Positions 24,020-36,530 of a DNA stretch of 64,000 nucleotides are shown here, piece by piece. This DNA comes from Liolophura sinensis (Eukaryota; Mollusca; Polyplacophora; Chitonida; Chitonidae): assembly GCF_032854445.1 (NCBI RefSeq), contig NC_088305.1:6267606-6331605 (forward strand). The letters run 5' to 3'. The position numbers were made by a program, and so were the translations under genes. Position 1 is the stretch's first letter; each line of letters begins with the position of its first letter. A model generated the notes under the pieces. That model ran no database searches, was not told the origin of the DNA, and saw only the letters and a program-made list of their open reading frames with translations.

Positions 24020-24130
24020 TAATAACACTTTCTAAAGTGTCATATATTTAACACCTCTCAAAATAGATATCGAAAATGTAATGTAACACTCAAGTCAAAT
24101 TAACACTTATAGATGTTGTGTTTGGCATTA
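24020..24130. repeat. Scattered TAACACTT motifs
   Basis: TAACACTT, TTAACACC, TAACACTC and TTAACACT occur four times in about 80 bp, together with a complementary AAAGTGT, as in short interspersed palindromic repeats. No unit length is constant. Confidence 0.4.
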
Positions 24131-24887
24131 TAAATGTTGAAAATAAATTATGTAATCTAACGTTATGCAACAACTGGCAAGGAATCATTATACCCGGGGT
24201 AACATTTTACGATGCTGTCACTCACATTTTACAGCATTTAATATGCTGTATCGTGTTGACAGTTTAACATTTGCATTTTAAGAGGATATAAGGACCTTAT
24301 ACTTGGGTCCCAAAAACGTGTGCAAGTTTGAAAGAAAAAACGCCAATTTAGTGTACTGCGAGAAGTAAATGATGCACACAATGTTTAGTTTGCAAGATAC
24401 ACATTTTTATTGGTGGTTTGTATGTGAGGAATATGCAGTCTGTAACTGCCCGGATTTATTTGATAACACAAGCGTAGATGTTCCCGTATAAAGATACATA
24501 TAGCATTAAAACATAGAATATTGAGGGATTGTGTGATTTTCTTGTCATATCACGAATTTTTTACATCTTCAATGGAATTGAATTCTTCAAAATTCTTATT
24601 GGAAAAAAAAAATGACGCAATCTTCTTTTGCGGACTCCTATAATAGTGTAAAAGGAGTGTTGGGCGCAGACAATCTTGACAGCGACTGTCACCCTCTGGG
24701 ACATACCTTCATTTGCTCCTCGGCATGCAGGGCAGACCGAAACGTAGCTCTTGCCTACATTTTCTGACAAACTATAAATATTTAATGTGGAGAACAGCAG
24801 TGTAATTGAGGTAATTATGCAGCCTGGGTACGAGACCTCCCCGATGCTGTAATGTTATCTGCTCGACTGCCCTCGTGTGTTAGACGT

Positions 24888-24972
24888 TGCCCACGAAAAG
24901 CCAACTTCATAACGTCCAGGACGGATTCACACTTTTCCCCATGAAAAGTCAACTTCATAACGTCCAGGACAC
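24888..24972. repeat. Direct duplication of about 30 bp
   Basis: ACGAAAAGCCAACTTCATAA CGTCCAGGAC recurs 50 bp later as ATGAAAAGTCAACTTCATAA CGTCCAGGAC. Confidence 0.85.
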
Positions 24973-25484
24973 CTGTTTATCAAGGAACTTAAGACTTGAA
25001 TCATAAATTGTTAGCACTTAAAGAGCTAAATTCAGAACAGGGAAGAACTCAAATTTTGGTTAAAACATTATTCTTCAGAGTACAAATTTTAATCTTCATA
25101 GAGCAAAACAATTTTATTGAATTTTTGACTTAAGCCTTGAGACGCTTAATAAATATAGACGTAGAAGATTTCTGACATACCACCTCGCCCCTGAGGGGTG
25201 TGCGGAAAGCTGCTAAGTTCATACTCCACCTCATAAACATGCAACTTAATGCTATCAGAGATAAAAAAAAAAATAAAAAAAAAAAACGTTAAAGTAGGTA
25301 GAAGGTAGGTATAGAATGAAGCTTCTTTCTTTACAGTTTTTTTCTGAGGAATAAATGCCCAGATTCTCACAACGCTTTAACACTTTTAATTGGTCCATCA
25401 AACCTAATCAGCATTTCACTATCGAGATCACCAAGGTTTTCATCAAGACTAGGCGCGGCCGTGCTTTAGGACAGTTGCTGTATT

Positions 25485-26412
25485 GAATACCTCTACAGTA
25501 GACATTCCCTGTGCCTTCGTGTACTGTGGATATCACTGCAGTAGACATTCTCTGTGCCTTCATCTCCTGTGACTGTCTCCATAGTAGACATTCCCTTTGC
25601 CTTCATATGCTGTGGATATCCCTGCAGTAGACACTTCCTACGCCATCATGTGCTGAGGATATCCCCATATTAGACATTCCCTATGCGACATGCCGTCATC
25701 ATATGCTGTGGCTATCCCCACAGCAGACATTTCCTTGTCATCATGTGCTGTGGATATCCCCACAGTAGACATTTACTGTGCCCCCATGTGTTGTTGATAT
25801 CCCTACACGAGACATTCTCCTTTACCATTATCATGCGACATGTCTATTTCCACAGTAGGCATTCCGCTGTGTCATCATCATATATTGTGGGTAACCCCTG
25901 TAACATCATGTGCTGTTGCTATCCCTCAGTAGACATTCCCCTGTGACACCATGTGCTGTGGATATCCGTACATTAGACATTGTCCTGTGTCATCATGTAC
26001 TGCGGGTATCCCCACAGTAGACATGCACCTGTGGCATCATGTGGCTATCCCTGCAGTAGACATGCGCCTGTGTCATCATGTGCTGTGGATATCCGTACAT
26101 TAGACATTGTCCTGTGCCATCATGTACTGCGGGTATCCCCACAGTAGACATGCACCTGTGGCATCATGTGGCTATCCCTGCAGTAGACATGCGCCTGTGT
26201 CATCATGTGCTGTGGATATCCGTACATTAGACATTGTCCTGTGCCATCATGTACTGCGGGTATCCCCACAGTAGACATGCACCTGTGGCATCATGTGGCT
26301 ATCCCTGCAGTAGACATGCACCTGTGTCATCATGTGCTGTGGATTTCCGCACATTAGACATTGTCCTGTGCCATCATGTGCTGCGGACATCCCTAGAGTA
26401 GACATTCCCCTC
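25485..26412. repeat. Minisatellite with 127-bp higher-order repeat
   Basis: The basic motif, about 40-47 bp, is CAGTAGACATTCCCTGTGCC followed by ATCATGTGCTGTGGATATCC. From 25961 a higher-order unit of 127 bp starts at GATATCCGTACATTAGACAT and recurs at 26088, 26215 and 26342 with near identity, while the older part (25.5-25.95 kb) is diverged. Confidence 0.95.
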
Positions 26413-26482
26413 TGTCATGATGTACTTTTGATTTCGAACTCCTGACTATGCAAGTACTCACACAGTCAGAAATTACTCTAGT

Positions 26483-26830
26483 ACTGAATGAGTGAGTGAG
26501 TGCTTGGTCTCTAACATCATACTTAACAATTTTTTTTTGCCGACGAAGGAGTCCTCAGAGCGCGTGTAATGTGCCTCCTAATTGCAGGACGGATTTTCAC
26601 TGCTCTTTTATCTAGTGCTGCTCCACTGAGACGACTTACGGAAGGCAAGCAAGCTGCACCATCCGATCCGTTATACTGATACGGGTCAGCCACTGCCCCC
26701 TTCATGCTAAACGCCAAGCAAAGAAGTTACAACTACCTCTTTTAAGGTCTCAGGTGTGACCCGGCCCAGGACTGACGCTAGATATACCGCCTCGCGAAGT
26801 GAACGTTCTACCAACTATGCTATCAGGGCC
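26483..26830 (-). mobile_element. SINE family B, full length
   Basis: A GAGTGAGTGAGTGCTTGG tail is at the low-coordinate end. The body matches the other B copies (CGGATTTTCACTGCTC, GATACGGGTCAGCC) and the tRNA head complement ends CCAACTATGCTATCAGGGCC. Confidence 0.85.
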
Positions 26831-27399
26831 CCGTTTCTAAAATTGAACCGTTAGTCTTTGTTGTCATTGAAGACAAGTTTGACATTGTTTGATGTTCATA
26901 TTATTTATAGACTGTTGGTACAAATAGAAGGCCTTTAAGAGCATTTTGCGGATGTAAATTACCAAACGGCTGTGAGTAACATTATCGAACTTCATCGTAT
27001 ATTAGAATCAAAGAGGACAGTGCTGTGCTGACAGGCTTGGAGTGATCTAATACATTTCACGTCATTCTCTTTTTTTATTCTCAAACCCGGGCTGAAAATA
27101 TACCCGACTGGGGACGGTTAATTGATATTTATTTGCCCAATTATTAATATCAATATTTCTGAATATGATAGCGTTTGACGTACGTTTCAACAGGGCAAAA
27201 GTTAACGCGATAGATAGAGCTGTGATAAAGCCGGGTGAAATGGAGCAGGGGCTGGTACATATTCGCATAGCCCAAACAAACACAGATCAGTAGAGTGATA
27301 GATATACTGGGTAACAGCGAACAGGGCAAGTACGAAGGCAGCAGCCATATGCTTAGAGAACGCAGAATGCGACTTAAAACTTTTATGAGAGCTGGTAAT
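26831..27399. other. bambi: Proximal upstream flank of BAMBI
   Basis: Free of recognised repeats, with base composition rising in GC toward the promoter. No motif stands out. Confidence 0.4.
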
Positions 27400-28572
27400 C
27401 GCTGTACGATCGTCTGGATCAGCCTAACAAGCGACTCGGGCTTTACATTGAGTTTGACAGTGCTCCGCGCGCTATCTCTAACCCGGCCGACTGCACGGCG
27501 CCGACGCTTGCACAGGCACTAATAACAGTTTGAGTAAACGCCCCGCCCATCGCCACGCCCCCTCCATCTGAACCGTCCACAAACTGAGCCGCGTGCACGC
27601 TGTGCCGAGAAATGAGCCTGACTGGCTCTCGAAGTGGGGGCTAGTTTTAACCCGTACATGGAAAAGTGTCTTCACATAGGTATCCAGACAACAACGGGCT
27701 ACTTTTGTGGATTTTTACAATTGTGCTCGGGAAACAAAACTCTCCGGTTAGTTGAAAGAGGAAGGGACAACTTGACGAAACTTGGAGACGTTTGTCCCGT
27801 ACTGAGAGGGCTGTTTTCCGCATACACTGGCCGGCCATAGTACCGTGAGAAACTTCCATCTTCAAAGACTGTGGACTGGTTTTTGACTGTGCATTTAAAG
27901 CGGCGGATCTAAGTTAGCTTGGGACAGGCCAGAGGAAACTGTGGAGTTTTGTGGGTTAGATAGCAGTGTTGGCTGTGATAGCAGAGACAGAAGCGGAGTT
28001 ATCGAGCGGCACGGCCTGTGTTAAGGCTGTGTTTATATGAGGCCATGGTACAGCGGGCCGTGTACGCAGAAACCACGCTCGCCTCTTAGACTAGGTCAGC
28101 GGCTGCTCGCTTGGCGGTAAGGCCCGTGAGCGCGGCTCTACGAGCCCGTCTCGTCGTTCAGATCCCCTAGCTTGCCAGAGTCAGATAATTTACAGTGTTT
28201 AATAGTTTTTCTGGCGACTGGGGAAGGCTTTTTTAACTACTTGAGACACGTTGTTTTTCTACTCTCGAGTACAAGATAGGAGTACATATGAGTTACCCAT
28301 GGGTAAGAAGGCTACAATAGCCTAGAAGTGAAAAAGCGGTCATTCATATCTGCGCTGGCTGTAGAAGTTCACGATTATCGACTGACAGCCGGACTCCAGC
28401 CGGACTGCGGGAGCAGCACGGGGAATTTACCTGAGACGCCAGCCGGAGTCCCGCAGCAGCCGTGGGTGGAAGCTGGCAGCCGTATTACCGTGCTGTGACA
28501 GGTGTTTTAACAAGCGATCAGTGGCCCAGCTTATAATGCCAACTTAAGTGGGAATTGATACACAGTAATCCA
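27400..28572 (+). promoter_or_regulatory. bambi: BAMBI promoter region and 5' UTR
   Basis: The kilobase before the start codon is clearly richer in G, C and CpG than its surroundings. It has two GC-box-like runs (CCCCGCCC at 27541 and ACGCCCCCTCC at 27555-27565) and no convincing TATA box, so it looks like a CpG-type promoter. A GGCGCC site at 27497-27502, read on the - strand, continues as GGCGCCGTGCAGTCG. This differs at one base from the Mad/Medea activating-element consensus GGCGCCAN4GNCV described in Drosophila. Several upstream ATGs lie in the presumed 5' UTR. The transcription start cannot be fixed from sequence, and a 5' UTR intron is possible. Confidence 0.6.
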
Positions 28573-28630
28573 ATGGAGCCACCATTAGGGATTTTCTTTG
28601 CCCTCGTCCACTGTGCTGTGTATGTGCTGG
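28573..28630 (+). CDS. bambi: BAMBI exon 1: start codon and signal peptide
   Basis: This exon encodes the first 19 residues, MEPPLGIFFALVHCAVYVL, plus the first base of a Gly codon. After a short N-terminus comes a long hydrophobic core typical of a signal peptide that sends the receptor-like protein to the secretory pathway. It is the first in-frame ATG: the frame is closed by TAA at 28534-28536 and no ATG lies between. The base at +4 is G. The exon ends at a good donor (CTGG|GTAAGC). That single G joins the GC at the start of exon 2 to make Gly, giving the GEIRCYC motif that begins mature vertebrate BAMBI. A short signal-peptide exon ending just before GEIRCYC matches vertebrate BAMBI gene structure. 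The assignment depends on the phase match and the context, since the exon alone is too short for a homology call. Intron 1, 27,263 bp, follows. Confidence 0.88.
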
Positions 28631-28649
28631 GTAAGCGTACAGTTCTGTT

Positions 28650-28782
28650 TATATTTATTTATTTATTTATTTATTTATTTATATGATTCGTGTTTTACTC
28701 AAGAATATTTCACTTATACGAAGGCGACCACCATTATGTTGGGAGGAAACTGGGCAGAGCCTGTGAGAAACCCAATTTTGTT
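28650..28782 (-). mobile_element. SINE family A immediately after the exon 1 donor
   Basis: An (ATTT)n tail (28652-28681), then GTGTTTTACTCAAGAATATT, CGAAGGCGACCACCATTATG and GGAGGAAACTGGGCAGAGCC. The element begins about 20 bp inside intron 1, antisense to the gene, leaving almost no ancestral intron between the donor and the insertion. Confidence 0.85.
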
Positions 28783-31700
28783 TTCATTACTTAACTTCAC
28801 TTAACGGTACATTACTGTGGATGTTAAGTGTATTATATTGCCGACCAGTTTTGAGTTTGCAACAAGTGTTTTAAAAAAACGCTACATGTATCGGGTCATA
28901 CCACTGTACTATACATAACTGAATATTAAGAGAATTACGTGCTATACATCATTACTTAGAAATGTTTCAGTTTGCAACAAGTTTTTGTTAAAGTAACGTA
29001 ACATATTCCAAGTCATCTTACTTTGCTTTGCATGTTAAGTGTATATGATATATATATGTCGTGTTGTACACTAGTTTTGTGGGGTTGCAACAAGTGTTCC
29101 CCAAAACAAAGCACGTAGCATGTTACAGAACATGCTGTTGCCAAACTACAACTCCGTTGTAAACATTTTGCATTTATAGCATTTATGTGTGTTGTACAAA
29201 GGATATCTTATTGTCCTGGAGGCTTGCTCTTGTTAGTTGAAATATTTAACCATTTGTGGTGGAAAATGTTAGATTTTAAAGTCAAAAGAAAGTTCGCGTT
29301 TTCTATTGTATTTTGTTACACACAACGAAGCTATGATATATTACTTATTAAATTAAGTCAAAAACGTATGGTTTAGAGACAATAAATTAACATGGACCCC
29401 GAAAACGTACATGTATTAAGTATTATGAAGAACGATATGTCCTGTGTACAGTGGGGAACGAATGTTTCGTTATACCGGTTGTAATGTATCTATTAAGTGC
29501 GCACAACCGGAGATAGTGTTGTACTTGAACGGAATAATCAGTGTCATATCTAGCGATTGTGGTAAATAACAGAATTATATACCTTTCACAATGATTTGAT
29601 TTGCCCATCAAAGATCAAAAACCACCGAAATAATCAATCTGATGCAGTGATTGTTGTTCATCGACGAATTGCCTATATAGGTTACAATGATACGTTTGTA
29701 TACGATTGCTGTACAACGGAAGAACTATTTCTGTTGTGTAGACACGGTGATACAGCGATGCTTTATCCAAATACCGCAGAACTTATGTATATATAGTTTA
29801 AATATGCTGAATCATGTATCGTGGTATACAGTGCATTATTTTGTACCAGATCAGATATACCAGTGTTAAAACTGCTCTAACGTGTTGCAGTACATGTGAC
29901 TGGGCAATTTCAGCTATCAACAACATTTGGCGAAGCCTGCAATATGATATGATATATCACGGTATGGAATCTATACGCACCCACACAGACACTCTGGCTT
30001 TGAAGTTTCTGGTTTTAAAACTGGCCTAAATATTATTTGTCATGTATGAAGAGCTTATCCGGTCATAAACTTTCAACATCACGGGAGTCTTTTCTCTGAT
30101 GTAAACGACTCTATTGTATACATCCTATATTGTACGGACCTTCCAGTACCACTGTCATTGGTTTTGCACGCTTGCTGTATGATGCATAGAAGAAGTGCAT
30201 TTTGGTTTATCTGATATTGAATCTTGAAAACAATATTTATGTGAAAGGCGAGGCCATTTGGTATATACACGGAATCGTTTCAAACTATGGTAGGCCTACA
30301 ATGGAAACTCAACATAGGAGCGATTGTTCGCGTGTAGTATTGTATCTCATAGCGTGCACCTGACGTTGATTTGAACTGTATACGACAGATGTTGTGGAGC
30401 GCATGCGTCTGGCAATAAGTTTGCTAAGACTGTCATACTAGTAAAGTTAATGGATAGAAATCAACCAAGAGGTCAATCATTCAATCAGACACTCGTTAAT
30501 TCAAATCATTGCCCGACAATGGAAATATACACAAATGGCATGTATCGATAACTCGAATTCATTGTGCAATAAGATTATGGAAATGTAAGCTCTTTTTTAT
30601 GGAGAAGTCATTTACTGACGGTTTGTATTCATATCATGCTGTCCCTGTATGATCGCTGTAAATATGTATATTTGTTCAGCTTAGCCATTGGTTAATTTTG
30701 AAGTATATATCTGTACAGACCTATAGGCAGAAAGTTTAACACCCCATCAAAATATATAGTCACCCTGCTGTATTACATACCTGACAAGCATTGTTCATAA
30801 TGTAGTTATAGTCTACTTGAAAATTAAAGGCTATAATTGTGGGCCTTTAGTTGTTTTTTTTTTAGCATAAGTTTACACATAATTTAGAGACGGGGATGGG
30901 ATTTACATGCCAGTTTTTGTGATAAAGACACCAGTCAGAGATAACAGAAGAACAGTACAGTTCTTGATGACATGTCACTTGTAAATAGACCCCATATTAA
31001 ATTGACCTTGACCTTTCATATGTATTGAAATATGAGATAATTAGGTTATTTATCGTGTAGTAGTCTAAAAAAATTCGCTGTTCAAGTCTGTCCGTCCAGA
31101 TTTTCTGGTAAATCAGTCTTATAATTATGCCCATCGCAATCAAATTTCACACCCCAATGTGCTTACGAACATTACGTCCCCAAGGTGCAAATTATGAGTC
31201 TGACAAATTATGAGCCTAACTGTCAATTTCACTCCACTTAGACATTATGTTAATCCCCCACTCACCCCACCCCACGCATCCTTTCCCGTCGGTTGTCTGC
31301 GAACCTGTTTTGACAACTGACGATACATTTCGTCACAGTGCTTCAACTGTTCGGTGGAGCTGACATAAGTTATCGTGCAAGGATTTTCTCTGGTTATAAC
31401 CGAATGAGGGTCATGCTCTTGCCGTGAAATTGACATCAGAACTAAGACTGACGTGTATATGCGTTACACACGGCAATGACGCCACCGACTGATTGAATCT
31501 GGCATGATATGTGGCTTTGCATAATTGGAGACATGAATGAATGAATGAATTAATTATTTAATTATTTAATCAATTTATGAGGCAATGGTTAGTGCACTAA
31601 TTGCATTAGATGTTGACGTTCAATTTGTGTCAACCGTATTTCTGTGAAAATGAGATAGCTGTAAATGCGATTTTGTTGCGCGATAAAAATGTACAGATAT

Positions 31701-33121
31701 TGTGAATGGTGATAATGATTCCATTCCCCGAATCAATCCCTAAGTCAAACAATCAGTTCGTTTTTAACGACGCATGTACGAAATGCCACCAATTAGTTTG
31801 GAAATTGCTTTCAAAAAGGACAGCACACTAAATATACAAGGACGCAGAGGTGTCATCAAACTGTCATCAGAGAATCTGCTTTAGTCCCAATCATATAAAC
31901 AAACAAATAACACGTAAAATATAATTTCTACAGCGATACTCTTCGTGATTTGCCATGACAAAATTTTAATTTGTAACATTGATGTTGTCAGTAACAAGTG
32001 GAACGAAGGAAGCTTGGGTTACGGTCGAGTCCTTTTTTTTCTTGAAGAGCCTATCTATCTCATCAAGAAAGCATTATAGTTTTTAGTTCAAGAGCCTCAC
32101 TTGATCCCACTCTCTTCCCGACCCGCTGTGCTGCAATCAGTGTAAGTGCGCGGACCCGAGAGAGAGCAGTGGAAGGGGATTCGATGATGGCAGCTAAAAC
32201 ACCTGCCGGTTAACGTTCTTCTCGCTATATTAAATGAAGGATGCGTCGTGAAATGGACCTGTTAAACGACGCTCGATGAAGAGAACTCCATATCCCACTC
32301 TCCGTGTGCGTGAACTGTAACACCTTTCTTTGTGAGATATCCCCTATCATTAAACGTGATATTTATAAATATTGCAACGCTTGAAGCATAAAACAACAGC
32401 GAAGGCAAATAATTTTATAAATTTAAGATAAAGTATTTGTTTTTGGTGTGCTCAGGTACCTAGGGATTTTCGAATTTCATTGAGATGGTCATTTCCTGAG
32501 TGACTTACTATTGTATTTTACACAGAATTGATTGATTGATTTAGTAGATTAGCTTTAATAAATCAAGGAACTTCCGGTTTACATTACAGTAAGGCGTTAG
32601 TCTTTTGCATGAATGGAGAGTTTGGATTCTGTCTATACACCTACGCACACACTTCCGGTTTCTCTTTGGAGGTTTTCCTTCTCTATAGGTGTTTCTTTTT
32701 ATAGCCGGCACGCGTTTCTCGCTAAACAGTTATAGGCTACGTTGAGGATTAAAACTGTCAAATATAATTGTTTTATTGTAGAAATGTAAACAAGAGGTTT
32801 GGGGAGAAATTCTAACATGAGGCTATGGCTTTCGTGTTTAATGCGACCAGCCTTAGCCCGCGTTGATAACACACGGCATATTGAAGCCCGACCACGAAAA
32901 GTTTGCCCAAACTCTGCTCTGCAACTACAATATTTACGCATTGCGGGTCCCTGGGAAATCGAAGCTAGTCCAATAGACCGACGGGGGGGATGTCCTCGAT
33001 TTGAGCATTAAACTCTGACAAAGTAAGCTTAAGAAAGGAAAAGACTGTCGGATTGACATTTTAAAGTCAGGGATGAGACGGGTCATTCAAACAAACCCTT
33101 CGTGGCTGTACAAACCGTATC

Positions 33122-33425
33122 GACCTGTATGTAGATATGTTTAGGTGTGTAGACGATACGGTAGAGCGTATGGAGTAGTAGATACATGTAGGTATTTATG
33201 CAATACGGTAGACCGTATGGAGTAGTAGATACGCGTAGGAGTGTAGGCAATACGCTAAAGCGTATGGAGTAGTAGATACGTGTAGGTGTGTAGGCAATAA
33301 GGTAGAGCGTATGGAATAGTAGATACGTGTAGGTGTGTAGTCAGTACTGTACAGCGTATGGAGTAGTAGATACGTGTAGGTGTGTAGGCAACATTGGTAG
33401 AGCGTATGGAGCGGTAGATATTGAG
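33122..33425. repeat. 47-bp minisatellite
   Basis: Units carry GCGTATGGAGTAGTAGATAC and GTGTAGGCAATACGGTAGA. The GTATGGAGTAG motif recurs at 33168, 33215, 33262, 33309, 33356 and 33404. Degenerate single units continue to about 33595. Confidence 0.92.
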
Positions 33426-34436
33426 ACGTCTTGGTATTATCTGTAGGCAGTGCAGTAGATCATGTGAAGTAGTAGTCATGTAGCTGTTATGGTAAACAAT
33501 ACGGTACAGCGTATAGAATTTTACAAGCAACACCACAGAGTGTGTGGTGCGCTAAAATGTTGAGAAATCTCTGCAGTACGGTAGAGCGTATGGCGTGGAA
33601 ACCACCATCGGGTTAACGGTACGCAAGCTCCATACACAAAGACATTACAGAAGGTTGAAATGGGTAATTTATGTAACTATAGACCTACATGGTTTACAGT
33701 GCACTGAAATAAGTCATTTAAGTTGAAAGAAGAAAGCTGTCATGAATGTCATTCGGAAGCGGAGACTTGCTTAGGTAGACTAGCTAATTTGTGCCGGGCT
33801 TATTTGACTTTGACAAGACTTAAATCCATGTGACGTCCGGGCAGTGCCTTGTAGAATAGAAGGCTTTACCAATAATGATCCGATTTTGACTCTCTGACCC
33901 TAATGCCTCCTCCCCTGTGTCCCTCAGCTCACTCCCTGCTCTCCACCCATTCTGGCCAGTGTGCACCACTCCACTCTCCGCCGGGCAAGACGATCCTGTA
34001 TAAATTTACATAGTACATGTGAATTACAAAACATGGCTGGAAAGCGAGTCTTATATTTCCCGTAAAGCATCTGTGGTATTTCGACTATCTGGTCCCCGTT
34101 TGCTTAACTGGTCCCCTGCCTCGTAAGCCTGGCCTACCGCCTGTACGCCAGCGCAACCTCGGAATCTGGTCCTTCAACAGTCCCAAGGCCGCGCATCCCT
34201 GTCATGCCGTGGTGCATGTATAGTGTACGTGGAAGAGAGGGCTATGCAGGCAAAGGGCCTCACAGACCACCCTGGGTATGCATACGCCACATCCCTGTGT
34301 TGATGTTGTCTGCGACCCGGCACACAGTGCTGACTGCTGGACCAAGCCCTGTTAGTAAACGAAGAAAATAGCTGCTCAAAAGTCAACATGCAGATAGCTT
34401 TATATCTGTGCAGCGTGTTCTGACTACTCCCCCCAC

Positions 34437-34615
34437 CCCCCGATATCTCTACAGCGCACTTTTGCTGATATCCCTGCAGTCTACTCCTGCCGATTTGGAT
34501 ACATCCTACTCCTGCCGATATCTCTTCGGCCTACACCAGTCGATATCCATGCAGCCTTTTACTGCCGATACCTATACAGCCTACTTCTGCCAATATCTAT
34601 GCAGCCTTCTCTAAC

Positions 34616-34670
<55 letters not shown>

Positions 34671-34790
34671 AGTATATATATATACCAGTCTACATCCATA
34701 CAGCCTACACCAGCCTATTTCAAAACAGCCTACTCCCATGTCTATACAGCGTATTCCAGCTCCTATTTATACAGGCTACAAATAATTTTA
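34437..34790. repeat. Degenerate repeat of about 24-27 bp interrupted by (TA)n
   Basis: Units resemble CAGCCTACTCCTGCCGATAT. A (TA)n run occupies 34618-34668 and CAGTATATATATACC follows it. Confidence 0.8.
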
Positions 34791-35599
34791 TATGTAGGCC
34801 TGTGCGGCCTAATCCAGTCTAACGCCGTTCTGCTGATCTTGCATCTGTAGCATGCTGGGTTTTCTTACATGCCCGCGGGACAATTAAAGCTTACCTGCGC
34901 AGGTGAGTCGTGCTGTTTTATAGGTGAAAGACAGAAGGAGTATGAAAAAATAAAATACAAAAAATCAGATGTTGCTTTTCAGGTTTAAGCTTTTAAGCCG
35001 TTGCTCATTACTTAAGCTCCAGAACTACACGTAATCTCAGCAGTTGAGGATTGTAATAATAACATCTTTGTTTATCGAAGGTAGCTCGGTCAATTTACAA
35101 TGAAACTGTTCTTCCCCAAGACCTTTACGGAGAAAACAAATATATTGTAAACATGTACTTCAGAGTCCAATCCAAAAATACATCATTATGTATAAAAGAA
35201 AGTAAAGCGCCATGAAGTTTTAAAAGAGAAACTATATACATTCATACATGCAAAAAGCAACAACACAACCAATAGTGCTTTCCTTACAACTGTCCCAACC
35301 AGCAAGAGAAGTTAGGTAGTGGGATATGGCCCTTTACCGACCCCTTCCTACCTCCTCCCCCTACTGACCGGTGGAACCCACTACACTTATGTACAAAGAA
35401 CAAACCAAGTGAGTGGGAAATGGCCCGTTTCCCATCCCCTGTTTGGTTTTATGAAGGGAGAAAAAAATGCATTTTCGGTTTTAACGTCTCACATTTAGAT
35501 TCTGAGCAAGTAAAGAGAGATTTTATCTAGATGGTTGATACAGTGAAGGCTTACATGTATGTACATTTCATTCGTTATCTGACTATAACTGTGATTTTA

Positions 35600-36530
35600 A
35601 GTAGCGTGATGAAAGCTTGATAGAGAAGGGGAATCTTTACGTGGACAGGGAGGAAGTTCCATAGTTTGATGCGTATATGTGTAAAACTTTCCGTCCTGTA
35701 ATTTGTTCCTTGCTTTATGGAGTTAGATATTGTGTTGTGTTGATCTCAGTGCAGCTCTTTGTTTGAAGGGAAAAGCTGTTTAATATAGCATGGACAGAGA
35801 TTATGTAATGCTGTATAGGTGATACAAAGAATTTTGTAGTTTACCCTATTATCAAAATAAAAGTAAAGCTCTTCCGGATGTGTTGATGCATTCTTGTAGA
35901 ACTAAACAAGCAGCTCATTTCGGTGGCTTGACTATCCTTTCTCTATTTTTGATTGAAGTTTCCCCATACTGAACAGCAATAATCAAAATGAAGAAGAATA
36001 TATTTATTGATTTAGAATAAGTCTATTCCTTTGTAGAATCCCTAACAATTTAGAAGTCTTTTTACACACATTTTTGATTTGTGTGTTCCAATGAAGGATG
36101 TTCATCAATATAAATACCAAGCAGTTTAACATTACTGACTCGTTCGAGTTTACTTTCATCAAGCGTAACAGAGAAAGAAACATGTTTGATTAACTGCAGC
36201 CGTTGCCTGGAGCCCAGTATCATGTATTTAGATTTTGGGGGATAAATGAGGTTTTTGTTGCAGTAGTCTTTAATGCAATCCATACAGCTGTTTATGTGGG
36301 TCTCAATGGCAAACACATTGCCTGGGGATCAGTATATCGTGGTGTCATCAGCAAAGTTGTCAGTAGAATCGCAACCGTCATTTATAAATAATGAAAGATC
36401 ATTTACATATAGAATAAATCGTAAAAGTCACAATATGGAGACTTGCGGGACTCCGGCCTTAATATCCATGGCATCAGACATTTCTTCTTCAACAACAACC
36501 TTCTGTTGTCTGCTAAATAGGTAGGACTGG
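35600..36530 (-). pseudogene. Decayed LINE reverse transcriptase
   Basis: On the - strand the order of motifs is clear: a YLFSRQQKVVV segment, GVPQVSIL (36433-36454), FADDT (36341-36355), KSKYMILGS, RVSNVKLLGIYID, LHFDYCCSVWG near 35975-36010 and a degraded terminal WN..P segment near 35650. GVPQ and FADDT are RT motifs B and C, FADDT being a version of the YADD active site. At least two in-frame stops (after SIL and after TIY) and later frameshifts show that it is dead. It lies antisense inside BAMBI intron 1. It comes from the same broad LINE group as the fragment at 23.3 kb. Confidence 0.85.

Larger units (their letters stand above)
23691..25484. other. Intergenic, no gene
   Basis: Contains the TAACACTT cluster at 24.0 kb and a short duplication at 24.9 kb. 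Confidence 0.5.

Noticed and set aside
28400-28456. Hairpin in the BAMBI 5' UTR (CTGCGGGA / TCCCGCAG)
   Set aside because: Only eight base pairs with a 36-base loop in GC-rich DNA, expected by chance.
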